From Nitrospira sp. KM1 (lineage in GTDB: Bacteria; Nitrospirota; Nitrospiria; Nitrospirales; Nitrospiraceae): a stretch of DNA of 64,000 nt. The translations under genes and the position numbers were made by a program. Shown one piece after another: positions 24,657 to 32,647 of this stretch (its first letter is position 1; each line of letters starts with the position of its first letter). The stretch is taken from positions 3,720,001-3,784,000 of the forward strand of contig NZ_AP022671.1 in the NCBI RefSeq assembly GCF_011405515.1, in the 5' to 3' direction. The notes beneath the pieces are model-generated. The model saw nothing but the letters and a program-made list of their open reading frames with translations, was not told where the DNA came from and searched no databases.

Positions 24657-25259
24657 ATGCCTGCTTCACGATGGTTCTCGATGGTGTTGCTGGTCCTTGC
24701 CGTGGCGGCATCCGGAAGCACGAGTCGCGCTGGGGAACACGCGAAGGCGGTATTTGCCGGGGGCTGCTTCTGGTCCATGGAGCTGGCCTTCGAAAAAGTC
24801 GAAGGCGTCGTGTCGGCCACGTCGGGTTTCTCGGGCGGGTCTCTACCGAATCCGACCTATGAGGAGGTGTCGGCCGGCAGGACCGGTCACGCTGAATCCG
24901 TGGAAGTCGTTTACGATCCGGTCAAGGTCAGTTATCAAACGCTCTTGGACCATTACTGGAAGAACGTGGATCCGTTCACGGCCAACGCGCAGTTCTGCGA
25001 CCACGGGCCGCAGTACCGCACGGTGATTTTCTACGGCACCGAGGAGGAGAAGCGGCAGGCGGAGGCGTCGAAGCGGTCGATCGAGCAGTCCAAACGGTTC
25101 AATAAGCCGATCGTGACTCAGATCGAACGGGCGGCACAGTTTTATCTGGCTGGAGACGAACACCAGGATTTCGCCGCGAGGAATCCCGGGCAGTACAAAC
25201 GGTACAAAGTCCTCTGCGGCCGCTCCGATCGGCTGGAAGAGTTGTGGGGAAAATCGTAA
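24657..25259 (+). CDS. msrA: Periplasmic peptide-methionine (S)-S-oxide reductase
   Basis: A 200-residue MsrA with an N-terminal signal peptide (SMVLLVLAVAASGSTSRA). The catalytic Cys37 lies in the signature AVFAGGCFWSMELAF; downstream come GHAESVEVVYDPVKVSYQTL and DHGPQYRTVIFYG, as in MsrA. It repairs methionine-S-sulfoxide in exported proteins. The export signal distinguishes it from the common cytoplasmic form. No MsrB is beside it, and the electron donor is not in the window. Confidence 0.93.
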   Translation: MPASRWFSMVLLVLAVAASGSTSRAGEHAKAVFAGGCFWSMELAFEKVEGVVSATSGFSGGSLPNPTYEEVSAGRTGHAESVEVVYDPVKVSYQTLLDHYWKNVDPFTANAQFCDHGPQYRTVIFYGTEEEKRQAEASKRSIEQSKRFNKPIVTQIERAAQFYLAGDEHQDFAARNPGQYKRYKVLCGRSDRLEELWGKS

Positions 25260-25272
25260 GAGGGACGCTGCG

Positions 25273-26214
25273 CTAGTTCTTCAGCAGCCTCCGGCATTCT
25301 CCCAAGATATAGACCGGTCGCGTGTGCTTGTCCTTTTTGTCAGGCACATGGCCGATGGCCGCTCCGGTCATGATCATGCCGGGAGGGCATTGCCAGTGGG
25401 TGACGCCGATCAGCCCGCCCAGCCCGAACGCATTCGGGACCTTGTCGCTGAAGTTGAAATCCTCCAGCTTGCGGCCTTTCTCTCCGGCCTCGAGAATCGC
25501 CGTCGCGCTCGCATGCTCGATGGCGATTTGCAGTAGGTTCTCACGGGGAAGTAGTTGGAGCTGGTTGTACATTTCGAGCATCCCGAACGAGAGATGCTTT
25601 GCGAGAACGGTAGTGGTGTAGGGCTTCCCTTCCTTTTCGAAATCAAAGAGAAACGCCATCTTCTCCAATTGCCCGCCGACTGTGCCATCCGGTCTAAGTT
25701 CACCACAGGAAAAGCGGAACGACTGCCACGTGCGGTTGTTCACTTCCTTGAGGAAGAACTCCTGAACGACCCCGTTGTCGAACGTGTCGAGGCAGGAAAT
25801 GAACTTGCTTTCGACCACTCTGTCCGTCGCTTCGTCCAGATCGTTGCAGGCAATCCAGTGAGATCCGATGAAGTAGACCTTCACTTTGTGCGGGACGCAG
25901 CCTGCCACGATAAAGGTGCGACCGTCGTTGGAGGTGTACTGCTTGTCCTTTGCGTCGAGCGGTGTCTTGTCGATGGAGAAGCCAGGTGTTTGGGTAATCG
26001 TCGCGGTGACATCCGATCCGGTCTTGGCCCAAAACCCGTTGGATAAGACGATGCCGCTGGCATGGTCGTATTTCTTGGACTCACCTGATTGGATGGTGTG
26101 GTCGAGCACCATGTCGGATTGACCCTGGGCCTTGGCTTCGGCTTGAACCTGTGCCGAAAGGGCGGTGAAGGCCAGCCAAGCTGCGAAGACCGCGTATATG
26201 ATGGTTGCATGCAT
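25273..26214 (-). CDS. Exported protein of unknown function
   Basis: A 313-residue protein with a signal peptide (IIYAVFAAWLAFTALSAQVQA). The mature part has about seven cysteines (VAGCVPHKV, HWIACNDLDE, FISCLDTFDN, FRFSCGELRP, HWQCPPGMIMTG, LGECRRLLKN), which suggests disulfide bonds in the periplasm, and a C-terminal GGLIGVTHWQCPPGMIMTGA segment of the kind seen in repeat or lectin-like surface proteins. No catalytic motif is recognised. It is followed 32 nt upstream by another exported-protein gene on the same strand and could be its operon partner. Confidence 0.65.
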   Translation of the reverse strand: MHATIIYAVFAAWLAFTALSAQVQAEAKAQGQSDMVLDHTIQSGESKKYDHASGIVLSNGFWAKTGSDVTATITQTPGFSIDKTPLDAKDKQYTSNDGRTFIVAGCVPHKVKVYFIGSHWIACNDLDEATDRVVESKFISCLDTFDNGVVQEFFLKEVNNRTWQSFRFSCGELRPDGTVGGQLEKMAFLFDFEKEGKPYTTTVLAKHLSFGMLEMYNQLQLLPRENLLQIAIEHASATAILEAGEKGRKLEDFNFSDKVPNAFGLGGLIGVTHWQCPPGMIMTGAAIGHVPDKKDKHTRPVYILGECRRLLKN

Positions 26215-26246
26215 GGTTCCTCTCCCGTCAAATCGGGATCAATTGG

Positions 26247-26999
26247 TCACGGCTGAGTTGCACGGTTGGCCATGCCGTTCGTGCGCTCCACCTCCGCAAG
26301 CTTGTGCTGCAGCGTCTCGATGGCTTTGTGCTGTTCGATCACATACAAGGTCAGCTCCTCGATCTTGAGCAACAGCTTGGACTGCATTTGGCCGAGGCTG
26401 ATGCCGTCCGTTTCCGCTTCGGCGGCGCTTGGGATGTGCGGTAGATGATGATGGGTGTGAATGAACTGTTCGACCTCCGGGAGGGGTTTGAGAGAGTATT
26501 CGCTGTGGAAGACATAGTCCGACCAATCTTTCACCAGCTTGATTCTGACCTCCTCGGCCAGGATCTTACCGCCCACGACCAGCATGTAGTCGCTCGGGAT
26601 GCGCTCGTTGATATTCACCACGCCGATGGCGGCCTTGCGATGCACGGCAAAATCCAGATCGGCGGGTAGGATGTGGAGCTTGCTTCTGGCCCCGCCGGCG
26701 TAGGCGTGCCGCGTGTCGACCTCAAACTTCGGGCTGGCGTCTCCCTTGTAGAGATTGTTGGCGCTAAACAAGCGGTCGTTGCGGTCGTCCGACGCCGCGA
26801 GCGGTCTGGTCACTTCCAAGAGCGCTTTGGGACCGCTGCCTGCCGGCACCTGGTCTCCGACCGTCACGTGGCCGGGTCGTGAAATGGTCCCGTTTTGATT
26901 GGCGGGGCCATCCCACTGTTGAGCCTGGCCGATGGCCGTCATGGCGAAACAGGAGACCGTGACAACAAACAGAAACGGGATTCGCTCGGTGATAGGCAT
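26247..26999 (-). CDS. Exported tail-fibre-like protein with C-terminal coiled coil
   Basis: A 250-residue protein from ATG 26999, with a signal peptide (LFVVTVSCFAMTAIGQAQ). After a variable head come DYMLVVGGKILAEEVRIKLV, WSDYVFHSEYSLKPLPEVEQ and HTHHHLPHIPSAAEAETDGI, then SLGQMQSKLLLKIEELTLYV and a coiled coil (IEQHKAIETLQHKLAEVER). This block is characteristic of tail-fibre/endosialidase-chaperone-like ends, common in surface proteins of Bacteroidota. It probably forms a trimeric stalk. It lies just upstream of the previous gene on the same strand. Confidence 0.75.
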   Translation of the reverse strand: MPITERIPFLFVVTVSCFAMTAIGQAQQWDGPANQNGTISRPGHVTVGDQVPAGSGPKALLEVTRPLAASDDRNDRLFSANNLYKGDASPKFEVDTRHAYAGGARSKLHILPADLDFAVHRKAAIGVVNINERIPSDYMLVVGGKILAEEVRIKLVKDWSDYVFHSEYSLKPLPEVEQFIHTHHHLPHIPSAAEAETDGISLGQMQSKLLLKIEELTLYVIEQHKAIETLQHKLAEVERTNGMANRATQP

Positions 27000-27208
27000 G
27001 TGTCCTCCATTTTCCACCCGTAGGGTGCTGTGGCGGGCAGACGTTGCGGCAAACAATCAAATTGGTTCGCGCGAGCACGATGGACGATGGCACAGAATAC
27101 GTTTCTCACAATGAGTGGGCAAGTCCAACCTGATGGTCGAGACACCAAGATTGCAAATGCGTTTGGGGTCGAACGTCCCTATAGCGAGTTGATGGTCACG
27201 CGATGTCG

Positions 27209-27237
27209 TTGACAGTGATCGTGAGGATGAGTAGCCT
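27209..27237 (+). promoter_or_regulatory. Candidate sigma70-type promoter
   Basis: TTGACA at 27209-27214 matches the -35 consensus and is followed after 17 nt by TAGCCT at 27232-27237, a weak -10. It lies about 60 nt before the start of the metzincin-like gene in a 300-bp region between divergent genes that holds no other evident gene. Confidence 0.3.
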
Positions 27238-27299
27238 GTGCTCGGTTCGTGATGTCGTCGCACCGAAATACGTGCTTTTTGCGGCCGTGGGGAGTTTCC

Positions 27300-28058
27300 A
27301 TGTCTAGAATCGTGCCGGTCCGCTTTCTTTCTCTGATGGTCGTTTTGCTGATGTCTTGTCTCCTTGTGTCCTGCGTGGCCCTCGAGTTCGACCGTATGTC
27401 CGGTACATCGTTCCCGCCGTCACACATGGTCAACGGCCAGTCGGTGACGTTAAGAACGATCTATGACGAAGCGGGGATCAAGCTGGATGTGCAGGAAGAC
27501 GAGACGAACATCCAGCCGCTGAACATTGCGCAGAACGACTGTATCAGCGATGCCGAGCTGGATACCTTGGAATCCAGCCATCGTCAGCTGTCAATCTTTC
27601 CGACGTCCATCTGCCCGTTCGACTTTTGCAACACGTACCATCTTTATGGCGTCGTGGTGAATCACTACGGCGAGGTATTGGATGCCTGCTTGCCGGAATT
27701 CGTCTTGGGCAAGATGTGGGACGGCCATACGCGTTCCGCCTTCGCCATCTTCTATCGCATGGCCACGATTCAATCCAATGGACCTGAATATCTACGGACA
27801 ACAGCGCATGAGATGGGCCATGCGTTCAATCTGCATCATAGCGATGGCGACGGCACGTCCATCATGACTCAAACCGACGACCTCGAAGGGACGGCTGTGT
27901 TTCGATTCTCGGATCAGAGTCGAGACCACCTGATGAACCATCCGGCCCGATGCAAGTTTCCAGGGGCTCTGGGCGGCGCGCCGTTCACGTGGGTGATCGA
28001 TGCCCATGCCGTCTGGCCGCATCCTTTGGAAGAGTTAACCGTCACGGACTGCGATTGA
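27300..28058 (+). CDS. Metzincin-like zinc metallopeptidase, exported lipoprotein
   Basis: A 252-residue protein from ATG 27300, preceded by GGGGAG. The N-terminus has a signal sequence with lipobox-like LLVSCVALEF. The zinc motif TTAHEMGHAFNLHHSDG fits HExxHxxxxxH of metzincins, with Asn where most have Gly; a Met-turn candidate is TSIMTQTDD. The rest (SICPFDFCNTYHLYGVVVNH) does not match a named family clearly. The stop overlaps the ATG of the next gene by one base (TGATG), so the two form an operon. Confidence 0.75.
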   Translation: MSRIVPVRFLSLMVVLLMSCLLVSCVALEFDRMSGTSFPPSHMVNGQSVTLRTIYDEAGIKLDVQEDETNIQPLNIAQNDCISDAELDTLESSHRQLSIFPTSICPFDFCNTYHLYGVVVNHYGEVLDACLPEFVLGKMWDGHTRSAFAIFYRMATIQSNGPEYLRTTAHEMGHAFNLHHSDGDGTSIMTQTDDLEGTAVFRFSDQSRDHLMNHPARCKFPGALGGAPFTWVIDAHAVWPHPLEELTVTDCD

Positions 28059-29038
28059 TGGCTGCCTCGATGAATCAATGTATCAGGGTGCGTCGTTGGT
28101 TCTGTGCCATGGCGCTGCTGCCGGCAATGCTGTTTGCCGGTCACGGACAGGCGCAGGAATCCACCGGCAGTGCCTCGCTGGAGCTTCGCTTGGAACTGCA
28201 GAAAACCGCGCTGGTATTGGGCGAGCCGGCGTATGCCACGATTCACATCAAGAATGTCGGTGCGAATCCGGCGGAGGTCAACAAAATCCTCGATCCGCAG
28301 ACGGGCGCCGTGCACATCGAGTTGTCAAGTGCCGGCACGCCGCGATTGTCATTCCTGCCCTTGTTTTATGCCGATACCGTGGACCCCAGGATGGCTCTTG
28401 AACCTGGCGAGGAAGTGGCGGCGGCCTTTCCTATCTTCTATGGCGCATTGGGATGGTCGCTCACCCGCCCGGACACCTATCATGTATCGGCCTGGTATGG
28501 GGGTAGCCGCAAATCATCCAATCAAATTTTACGATCGAACATGGTGGCTGTAACCGTGTCTGAGGAGGGCGGCATCGGCGCATCCTTGATGGATGATGGA
28601 CAGTCAAGCCAGGAAGCGGGAAAGTTTCTTCTCTGGCAACGGGGAGATCATCTGCAAGCTGGGCAAAGACTCTTGACCGACCTGATCGCCAAGCATCCCG
28701 ACTCGCCAGTGTCCGATTATGCGTTGTTGGCGTTCGGCCGCAATCTCAGCCGCGATTTTCGGAATTATGCCGCCGGCCAGGTTCGCCAGGCCGATTGCCG
28801 GTCTGCGCTGGAATATTTTCATCGAGTCAAAGCTGATCGCTTGCCGGTGTTCCTACAGATTCAGCTCCAGCTCGACGAAGCGCGCTGCCGCATCAAAATG
28901 GATGAACCATCGGAGGCCGGAAAGGCATTCGAGCAGGCTGAACGCCTGAGCGGGAATCGCCGTGAATATAGCCTATTGTTCGATCAAGCCGTGCGGCTGG
29001 AGCCGGGATTGAAACAATTTTCCACGGCCTATCCATGA
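28058..29038 (+). CDS. Exported protein with tetratricopeptide-like C-terminus
   Basis: A 326-residue protein from ATG 28058, directly coupled to the metallopeptidase gene. A signal peptide (WFCAMALLPAMLFAGHGQAQ) is followed by a beta-sandwich-like region (ASLELRLELQKTALVLGEPA, YATIHIKNVGANPAEVNKIL) that resembles a domain for protein-protein contact. The C-terminal half is helical (LLTDLIAKHPDSPVSDYALL, then RQADCRSALEYFHRVKADRL), like TPR repeats. It may guide or bind substrates of its partner protease. No catalytic residues are seen. Confidence 0.7.
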   Translation: MAASMNQCIRVRRWFCAMALLPAMLFAGHGQAQESTGSASLELRLELQKTALVLGEPAYATIHIKNVGANPAEVNKILDPQTGAVHIELSSAGTPRLSFLPLFYADTVDPRMALEPGEEVAAAFPIFYGALGWSLTRPDTYHVSAWYGGSRKSSNQILRSNMVAVTVSEEGGIGASLMDDGQSSQEAGKFLLWQRGDHLQAGQRLLTDLIAKHPDSPVSDYALLAFGRNLSRDFRNYAAGQVRQADCRSALEYFHRVKADRLPVFLQIQLQLDEARCRIKMDEPSEAGKAFEQAERLSGNRREYSLLFDQAVRLEPGLKQFSTAYP

Positions 29039-29098
29039 AACAAAGAGACACACATGTCGCAAGTCCTGTTGTGAACAGCCGGTTGGACAGATGCATAT

Positions 29099-29140
29099 CC
29101 GGCGAGAAGGGACAGTCGAAAGACTGTCCCTTCTCGCCGG
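29099..29140. terminator. Perfect 19-bp hairpin with GAAA loop
   Basis: CCGGCGAGAAGGGACAGTC, GAAA, and the exact reverse complement of the arm follow each other. It lies 60 nt after the stop of the exported protein gene and about 110 nt beyond the end of the convergent hemoglobin gene. No T-run follows on either strand, so it may be a strong RNA stabiliser or a mobile hairpin rather than a classical terminator. Confidence 0.6.
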
Positions 29141-29250
29141 CCCAGGGTTGATCACATCGGGGTTGATCTAGACCCTCCCCAAATCCTTTGCATTGCTCCT
29201 CCGAGTTTCCGCCAAGCGCCGAGATATGGCTCCGAGCTGGTCTTCATCGC

Positions 29251-29754
29251 TCAGTAACCGTGAGAACGATTCATTGTCATCGGAGAGGTCACGATGTCCT
29301 TCTTCATCGGGCCAAGCGCGCCGAGGAGTTCGTTCTTCTCCCGTTCGCCGACTTTGAACTTGTTGAGGGTCGCGACCAAGTCGCCGACGAGGGCGTCGAA
29401 CTCGTCGCCGGTGATCTGCATGCCGGCGTGGGTGCTCTTCATGTCGCGTCCTGCATAGGTGCAGGGTCCTCCGGAGGCCTGGCAGACCTGATCGACCAAC
29501 ATGGTCTTCAGCCGAGGAATGTTGGCATTGGCGAATTTCCCATTGATGCGATTATCCGCCGCCACGCGTCCGACGAAGTCGTCCACGACGGCGGTGATCG
29601 CCGGTTTGCCGCCCAGCCGCTCGTAGAGCGATTTGTCGGTCGTCATCTTTGTGTCGGCCGTCATCTTGCGGTCTGATGACTCCATGGTGCTGCACCCGCC
29701 GAGGGACAACAACAAGCCTCCGACGACGAAACAGTATGTAAGCTGACTGCTCAT
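29251..29754 (-). CDS. Lipoprotein truncated hemoglobin (group 1)
   Basis: A 167-residue protein with lipobox LSLGGCST, then a truncated hemoglobin domain: KSLYERLGGKPAITAVVDDF, NGKFANANIPRLKTMLVDQV, and the proximal heme His in DMKSTHAGMQITGDEF. Group 1 truncated hemoglobins bind O2 or NO. Two cysteines in VCQASGGPCTY are unusual. Lipid anchoring places it in the periplasm, in contrast to the usual cytoplasmic form. A role in NO or oxygen handling fits the NnrS gene elsewhere in the window but is only inferred. Confidence 0.9.
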   Translation of the reverse strand: MSSQLTYCFVVGGLLLSLGGCSTMESSDRKMTADTKMTTDKSLYERLGGKPAITAVVDDFVGRVAADNRINGKFANANIPRLKTMLVDQVCQASGGPCTYAGRDMKSTHAGMQITGDEFDALVGDLVATLNKFKVGEREKNELLGALGPMKKDIVTSPMTMNRSHGY

Positions 29755-30174
29755 AACCGTCCTCCATTATGTGGTGTGAGTTGAACCGATAAATATTTGC
29801 CCAGCATTTGCCAAAGTCTACGAGGGGAACTCGCGGGCTGGATCTATGGGGATATCGCAAATCCGAAGAGCGGATTTATTTATATGTTCATGAATCCGCA
29901 GCGTGGATTCTCTCGTATACGTATCCCCGGCAAAGAAGTTCTCAAATGACAGGCCAAGTAATGGGACAGGCTTCTTTTCCATGCAGGATGAAGATCGGAA
30001 TCTCATTGGCCTGTGATCATTGAGCAGTATGGGTTGAGGCGTGCAGGGATGACGGCCGCTATGAATAATATGCGGGCCGATGTATTCTTCACCGCCAGTG
30101 ACAATCCAGCGCAACCAAAGCAGGCAGCGCTCGCTGTTGAACATTTAATGACTCGAATGAGCGGGGGGAGGATC
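29755..30174. other. Intergenic region, 420 bp
   Basis: I see no supported gene here. A long in-frame extension upstream of the next gene exists from about 30013, but its start lacks a ribosome-binding site and its composition is non-coding-like. No clear hairpin or promoter was recognised. Confidence 0.4.
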
Positions 30175-30354
30175 ATGAAGAACGTTGAGATGACGGTCGA
30201 TGGAACGATGCTGACGATCCGTGTGGATCTCTCGAAGGAGTTTGGGCCTTCTGCCTCGGGAAAGACTATCATCATCGCTTCGACGGAGGGCAATGTGACG
30301 ATTCCGAATCGCGAGGAAAAGGTTGGCCTCAACGTGTACCGAAAGAAGAGCTGA
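30175..30354 (+). CDS. Conserved small protein, 59 residues
   Basis: From ATG 30175, with GGGGGGAGGATC upstream, the protein is MKNVEMTVDGTMLTIRVDLS, KEFGPSASGKTIIIASTEGN and VTIPNREEKVGLNVYRKKS. The central GPSxSGKTIIIASTEGN block is strongly conserved in small proteins of unknown function in several Gram-negative bacteria (from memory). It is probably a compact beta domain and cytoplasmic, since no signal is seen. It lies 42 nt before the SDR gene and may be co-transcribed with it. Confidence 0.75.
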   Translation: MKNVEMTVDGTMLTIRVDLSKEFGPSASGKTIIIASTEGNVTIPNREEKVGLNVYRKKS

Positions 30355-30396
30355 TCGCCGATCGCGTGACACGGATAAGGGAAGGTCTTGAGAAGA

Positions 30397-31146
30397 ATGG
30401 CGCAACGGCTTGAAGGCAAAGTCGCGGTGATATCAGGTGGAGGCCGAGGACTGGGATTGGCGACGGCCAGACTCTTTGCGCGCGAGGGCGCATCGGTCGT
30501 GATCGGCCAGCGTGATCGCGAGGAAGGGGAACGGGCAGTCGCACTCATTCAACAGGACGGCGGCCGGGCTTGTTTTGTCCATCTCGACGTCACGCAGGAA
30601 GACATGTGGCGACACATCGTGAGCACGGCCTCGCAGCGTTTTGGGCGACTCGACATTCTGGTGAACAACGCGGGGGCGATTCAGATGGAAGGCGTGGAGG
30701 ACTTGACCCAGGAGGTTTGGGACCGCACCATCGCGGTCAATCAGACAGGCACGTGGTTAGGGATGAAGACGGCCATACCCGCCATGCGGAAAGGGGGCGG
30801 AGGCTCCATTGTCAACGTGGCGTCAATTGCCGGGCTGATCGGCCATGGTCAAGTGTTTGCGTATCAAGCGAGCAAAGGGGCCGTGGTGATCATGACGAAG
30901 AGCGCGGCGATTCAATATGCTCGTGAAAAGATTCGGGTGAACACCGTCATCCCAGGCCCGGCTGATACCGTGATGTTCGGCAGCGTCGAGCCGGTGCTCG
31001 CGCAGCAGGTCAAGGAGCAAATCCCCTTAGGGCGTATCGGGAAGCCGGAAGAAGTCGCCTATGGCGTGCTGTATCTGGCGTCTGACGAAGCCGCCTACGT
31101 GACCGGGGCTGAGCTGGTCATCGACGGCGGCTTCACGGCGCAATAA
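30397..31146 (+). CDS. Short-chain dehydrogenase/reductase
   Basis: A 249-residue classical SDR from ATG 30397. The cofactor site GGGRGLG is in VAVISGGGRGLGLATARLFA, the NNAG motif is in ILVNNAGAIQMEG, the catalytic Ser is in IVNVASIAGLIG and the Tyr-x3-Lys in AYQASKGAVV. The DVTQED acidic segment and Gln/Arg near the cofactor site suggest NAD(P)H without clear preference. The C-terminus AELVIDGGFTAQ is typical of FabG-like members. The substrate cannot be read. Confidence 0.92.
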   Translation: MAQRLEGKVAVISGGGRGLGLATARLFAREGASVVIGQRDREEGERAVALIQQDGGRACFVHLDVTQEDMWRHIVSTASQRFGRLDILVNNAGAIQMEGVEDLTQEVWDRTIAVNQTGTWLGMKTAIPAMRKGGGGSIVNVASIAGLIGHGQVFAYQASKGAVVIMTKSAAIQYAREKIRVNTVIPGPADTVMFGSVEPVLAQQVKEQIPLGRIGKPEEVAYGVLYLASDEAAYVTGAELVIDGGFTAQ

Positions 31147-31160
31147 ATCGCGGGTAAAGA

Positions 31161-31826
31161 GTGCAGGCTGACCTCCAACAGACCCGTAGCATCCGTAGAG
31201 TCTTTCGACCACTGGTCGGAATCCTCATCGCGCTGTCATGGTCTGTTCTTGCCTCCGCCGCCTCGATTGAGGTAGCGGGCGGAAAGGATGTGACGTTCTG
31301 TGAAACGGTTGCGAAGCTGTTCGGCGAGCCGCCGGCGCCGCCGGCCGATCTGCTCAAGACCGTGGAATGGAAACCGGTTGAGTTGCACGGGCAGGGGCCG
31401 AAGACACGTCATTGCTCGAGTCTCGACCGCGCGGTCTTCGACTTCGACAATGACGGAAAGCTCGATCTGGTCGTCAAGACGACGTTCTGTATGAAGGGTG
31501 CGCCGAGTGACAGCTTCTACGTATTTCCTGCCGACAGCGAGGTCCTTGAGCAGACTTCATGGCAGGATATGACGCCGTTGATGGCAACGCCGGATAAGTT
31601 CGAACGCACCGGAGGCCGCTATCCGCTGAGTTCGCTTCCGATTGCCGCCGGGTTGGCTGAAAAGGAGCCGGCTCTCCGCGACGCGTTTATGGTTCACCCG
31701 TTCATACTGGACCAGAAGGCGTATATCGCATTGACCGACAGCCGCGGAACCTGGACAGTCATCGCGAAGTATCTCCGTGGAGAGCAGTTTGAAGATCAGT
31801 GCTATTTGAAAGGTGGAAAGAAGTAG
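31161..31826 (+). CDS. Exported protein with FG-GAP/VCBS-like Asp-rich motif
   Basis: A 221-residue protein from a GTG at 31161, 15 nt after the SDR stop, so possibly co-transcribed. A signal peptide (GILIALSWSVLASAAS) is followed by FDFDNDGKLDLVVKTTFCMK, a calcium-binding DxDNDGxxD loop as found in FG-GAP/VCBS repeats. Only one copy is visible. The rest (SFYVFPADSEVLEQ, MVHPFILDQKAYIALTDS) is consistent with part of a beta-propeller. Its role is unknown. Confidence 0.65.
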   Translation: MQADLQQTRSIRRVFRPLVGILIALSWSVLASAASIEVAGGKDVTFCETVAKLFGEPPAPPADLLKTVEWKPVELHGQGPKTRHCSSLDRAVFDFDNDGKLDLVVKTTFCMKGAPSDSFYVFPADSEVLEQTSWQDMTPLMATPDKFERTGGRYPLSSLPIAAGLAEKEPALRDAFMVHPFILDQKAYIALTDSRGTWTVIAKYLRGEQFEDQCYLKGGKK

Positions 31827-31905
31827 TTTGGACCCGGGCGGGTGGCCCTTGATTTGAATACATGTGCCCGTGACGGGCCGAACCGTTTCATGGAGGATAG
31901 CTGTC

Positions 31906-32091
31906 ATGGACGGCGAAGGTTCCACGCACTTCACTCATGAATCGAGAAGGTCAAACCGACTCGGGGACCTCCTGGCCAAAGAGAAGCTCCAGGCAGCCCG
32001 AAAGCTGACGCCGGAGCAACGGCTGCTGATGGCACTCGATCTCTCCAACGCTGCTCACTTCTTGCATCGCGCGTGTTCGAAGAAGCCCTAG
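31906..32091 (+). CDS. Small hypothetical protein linked to a nucleotidyltransferase relic
   Basis: A 61-residue protein from ATG 31906, preceded by GGAGG: MDGEGSTHFTHESRRSNRLG, DLLAKEKLQAARKLTPEQRL and LMALDLSNAAHFLHRACSKK. The PEQRLxxALxLS helix is typical of short proteins encoded in front of nucleotidyltransferases of the AbiEii/MNT kind. The downstream gene overlaps its 3' end, as in such pairs, but is truncated. It may be the surviving antitoxin-like half. Confidence 0.5.
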   Translation: MDGEGSTHFTHESRRSNRLGDLLAKEKLQAARKLTPEQRLLMALDLSNAAHFLHRACSKKP

Positions 32092-32243
32092 CAAAAGTCA
32101 TCGTTCGTCCCGATGCGGCTCGCTCCGAAGGGTCGCTGGATTCTTATGCGCTGATCGGTGGGTTCGCCGTCGCGGCTTGGGGCGTTCCGCGTGCGACTCA
32201 GGATATCGATTTAGCCGTTGGAATTTCGATTGAAGTGAAGTAG
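32073..32243 (+). pseudogene. Truncated nucleotidyltransferase (AbiEii/MNT-like)
   Basis: From GTG 32073, overlapping the previous gene by 19 bp, 56 residues are encoded: VFEEALAKVIVRPDAARSEG, LDSYALIGGFAVAAWGVPRA and TQDIDLAVGISIEVK before a stop. The GGFAVAxWGxPRxTxDIDL motif is the nucleotide-binding head of minimal nucleotidyltransferases, including the catalytic Asp-x-Asp. All downstream domains are missing, so it is a fragment. Confidence 0.65.
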
Positions 32244-32303
32244 CCGAGTGTCCCTATGCGGAGTTTGTCATTTGGCAGCGACGTGCGGTAGCGTACTTGT
32301 GTT

Positions 32304-32480
32304 GTGGAACACGCCTTCATCTGTCCATTTTGCGGCGCCGAGATTTCGATGGTCCTGGATCTTTCGGTGCACCATCACACCTACATCGAAGACTGTGAGG
32401 TCTGCTGCAATCCTCTCGAGATCAGTTATACGGTCGAGAACGATGTGCTCGTCGATTTCGATGCCAAGACCATGGAATAA
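32304..32480 (+). CDS. CPXCG-motif cysteine-rich protein
   Basis: A 58-residue protein from GTG 32304. The motif ICPFCGAEISMVLDLSVHHH (CPxCG) is followed by EDCEVCCNPLEISYTVEND. The two Cys-x2-Cys pairs form a zinc ribbon. The family (cysteine-rich CPXCG) is widespread in proteobacteria and relatives; its function is unknown. It is too small for a catalytic domain and probably a metal-dependent binding module. Confidence 0.75.
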   Translation: MEHAFICPFCGAEISMVLDLSVHHHTYIEDCEVCCNPLEISYTVENDVLVDFDAKTME

Positions 32481-32647
32481 GTTGTCGCGGCAGCGAACAG
32501 ATAGGCAACCTGCCGCTTTGTTCATCCAGACACGGGGCGCGCGGCATCGTGCTGCGTTCTTCGCTCACCAAACGATAGATAGCCTTCCAAACTATGTGTG
32601 GTTTGCGATAAGGTGAATGCTTCACCCATGGAGGAGGCAGCATTTCT

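Noticed and set aside
30013-30174. N-terminal extension of the conserved small protein
   Set aside because: The ATG at 30175 has a strong ribosome-binding site and the conserved part starts there.
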